From assembly GCA_902803635.1 (NCBI GenBank), contig CADCQU010000126.1, positions 1 through 6,358 on the forward strand: a stretch of DNA of 6,358 bases, given 5' to 3'. The stretch comes from an uncultured Lachnospiraceae bacterium (GTDB lineage: Bacteria; Bacillota; Clostridia; Lachnospirales; Lachnospiraceae). This document shows, piece after piece, positions 6,082-6,358 of the stretch. The position numbers and the translations under genes are program-made. The notes beneath the pieces are model-generated. The model was not told where the DNA came from and did not search any database. It was given only the letters and a program-made list of their open reading frames with translations. The stretch's first letter is position 1. Every line of letters starts with the position of its first letter.

Positions 6082-6193
6082 GGCGTGGGGCCCCTCTCCG
6101 TCACACTTGGCTCCCCCTCGGGGGGAGCTGTCAGTGCCGGAGGCACTGACTGAGAGGGGTTACGCCGTGCCACCTCCCCCTTGAGGGGGAGGT
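6082..6193. repeat. Composite multi-hairpin intergenic repeat
   Basis: An outer pairing joins GGCGT (6082-6086) to ACGCC (6162-6166) and CCCCTCTC (6091-6098) to GAGAGGGG (6152-6159). It encloses two hairpins: CTCCCCC/GGGGGAG (6111-6117/6121-6127, extended by G6110-C6128), and GTCAGTGCC/GGCACTGAC (6130-6138/6142-6150, perfect, loop GGA). A third perfect hairpin, ACCTCCCCC/GGGGGAGGT (6172-6180/6185-6193, loop TTGA), follows immediately. The CTCCCCC and CCTCCCCC hairpins flanked by GAGAGG-type boxes resemble, from memory, a dispersed intergenic repeat of gut Firmicutes; I could not verify this. The block has no plausible reading frame of its own. It looks like a non-autonomous palindromic element, or two such units joined. 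Confidence 0.7.
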
Positions 6194-6220
6194 TACTATT
6201 CAGCTGACCCCCGATTATTT

Positions 6221-6303
6221 GTCATTCTGAGGAGCGAAGTGACGAAGAATCCCATCAACTTTACGAGAAATCTAACGGGATTCTTCGCTTCGCTCAGAAT
6301 GAC
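6221..6303. repeat. 83-bp bulged palindrome (MITE- or REP-like)
   Basis: Three blocks of the left arm pair with the right arm: GTCATTCTGA (6221-6230) with TCAGAATGAC (6294-6303), GCGAAG (6234-6239) with CTTCGC (6288-6293), and CGAAGAATCCC (6243-6253) with GGGATTCTTCG (6277-6287). This gives 27 pairs. The left arm has two 3-base insertions (GGA 6231-6233 and TGA 6240-6242), and the loop is 23 bases. The termini GTCATTC and GAATGAC form a terminal inverted repeat. It resembles, from memory, a short repeat common in gut bacterial genomes. No transposase is present. Bases 6304-6358 beyond it show no gene or clear structure. Confidence 0.8.
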
Positions 6304-6358
6304 AATTCCTTTACAAAACAAAGCGTCCATTTTCGACGGGGCTACCTGAACTGTAACA

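Overview
The window looks like a chromosomal piece of a low-to-moderate GC member of the Bacillota (Firmicutes), probably a gut or oral commensal. The evidence is strong AGGAG-type ribosome binding sites, a YheI/YheH-like pair of ABC half-exporters, GC content of roughly 50-55 % judged by eye, and intergenic palindromes that resemble, from memory, repeats scattered through gut Firmicutes genomes. I cannot name the genus. All four genes are on the + strand and share one codon habit: TTA, CTA and TCA are almost absent in frame. There is therefore no compositional sign that any gene is foreign.

Layout. Bases 1-117 are a non-coding leader with two adjacent hairpins, each carrying the same 12-base motif. 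Bases 118-3659 are a two-gene operon for a heterodimeric ABC exporter. The genes overlap by 4 bases (ATGA), and the two ATP sites show complementary degeneration. A strong GC-rich hairpin (3687-3722) ends the operon. It is followed directly by a perfect 29-bp palindrome (3735-3798) built like a REPIN, that is, two REP hairpins in inverted orientation. A good sigma-A promoter (3829-3857) then drives a separate unit: a 400-residue polytopic membrane protein of unknown function (3971-5173) and, 94 bases downstream, a 221-residue cytoplasmic protein (5268-5933). The second protein has a Met/Pro-rich hydrophobic N-terminus, amphipathic helices and a C-terminal tail of nine exact hexapeptide units. 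A clear intrinsic terminator (5989-6017) follows.

Bases 6018-6358 hold no gene that I can see. They contain three structured elements in succession: a short perfect hairpin, a composite multi-hairpin repeat, and an 83-bp bulged palindrome.

How the parts work together. The exporter pair forms one membrane machine with one active and one degenerate ATP site; its substrate cannot be read from sequence. The membrane protein and the acidic helical protein may be co-transcribed because no convincing terminator separates them, but I see no direct functional link. The most unusual items are the uncharacterised 400-aa/221-aa pair, the hexad-repeat tail, the REPIN-like palindrome, the repeat cluster at the right end, and the twin-hairpin leader. 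I found no CRISPR array, defence system, transposase, tRNA or rRNA gene.
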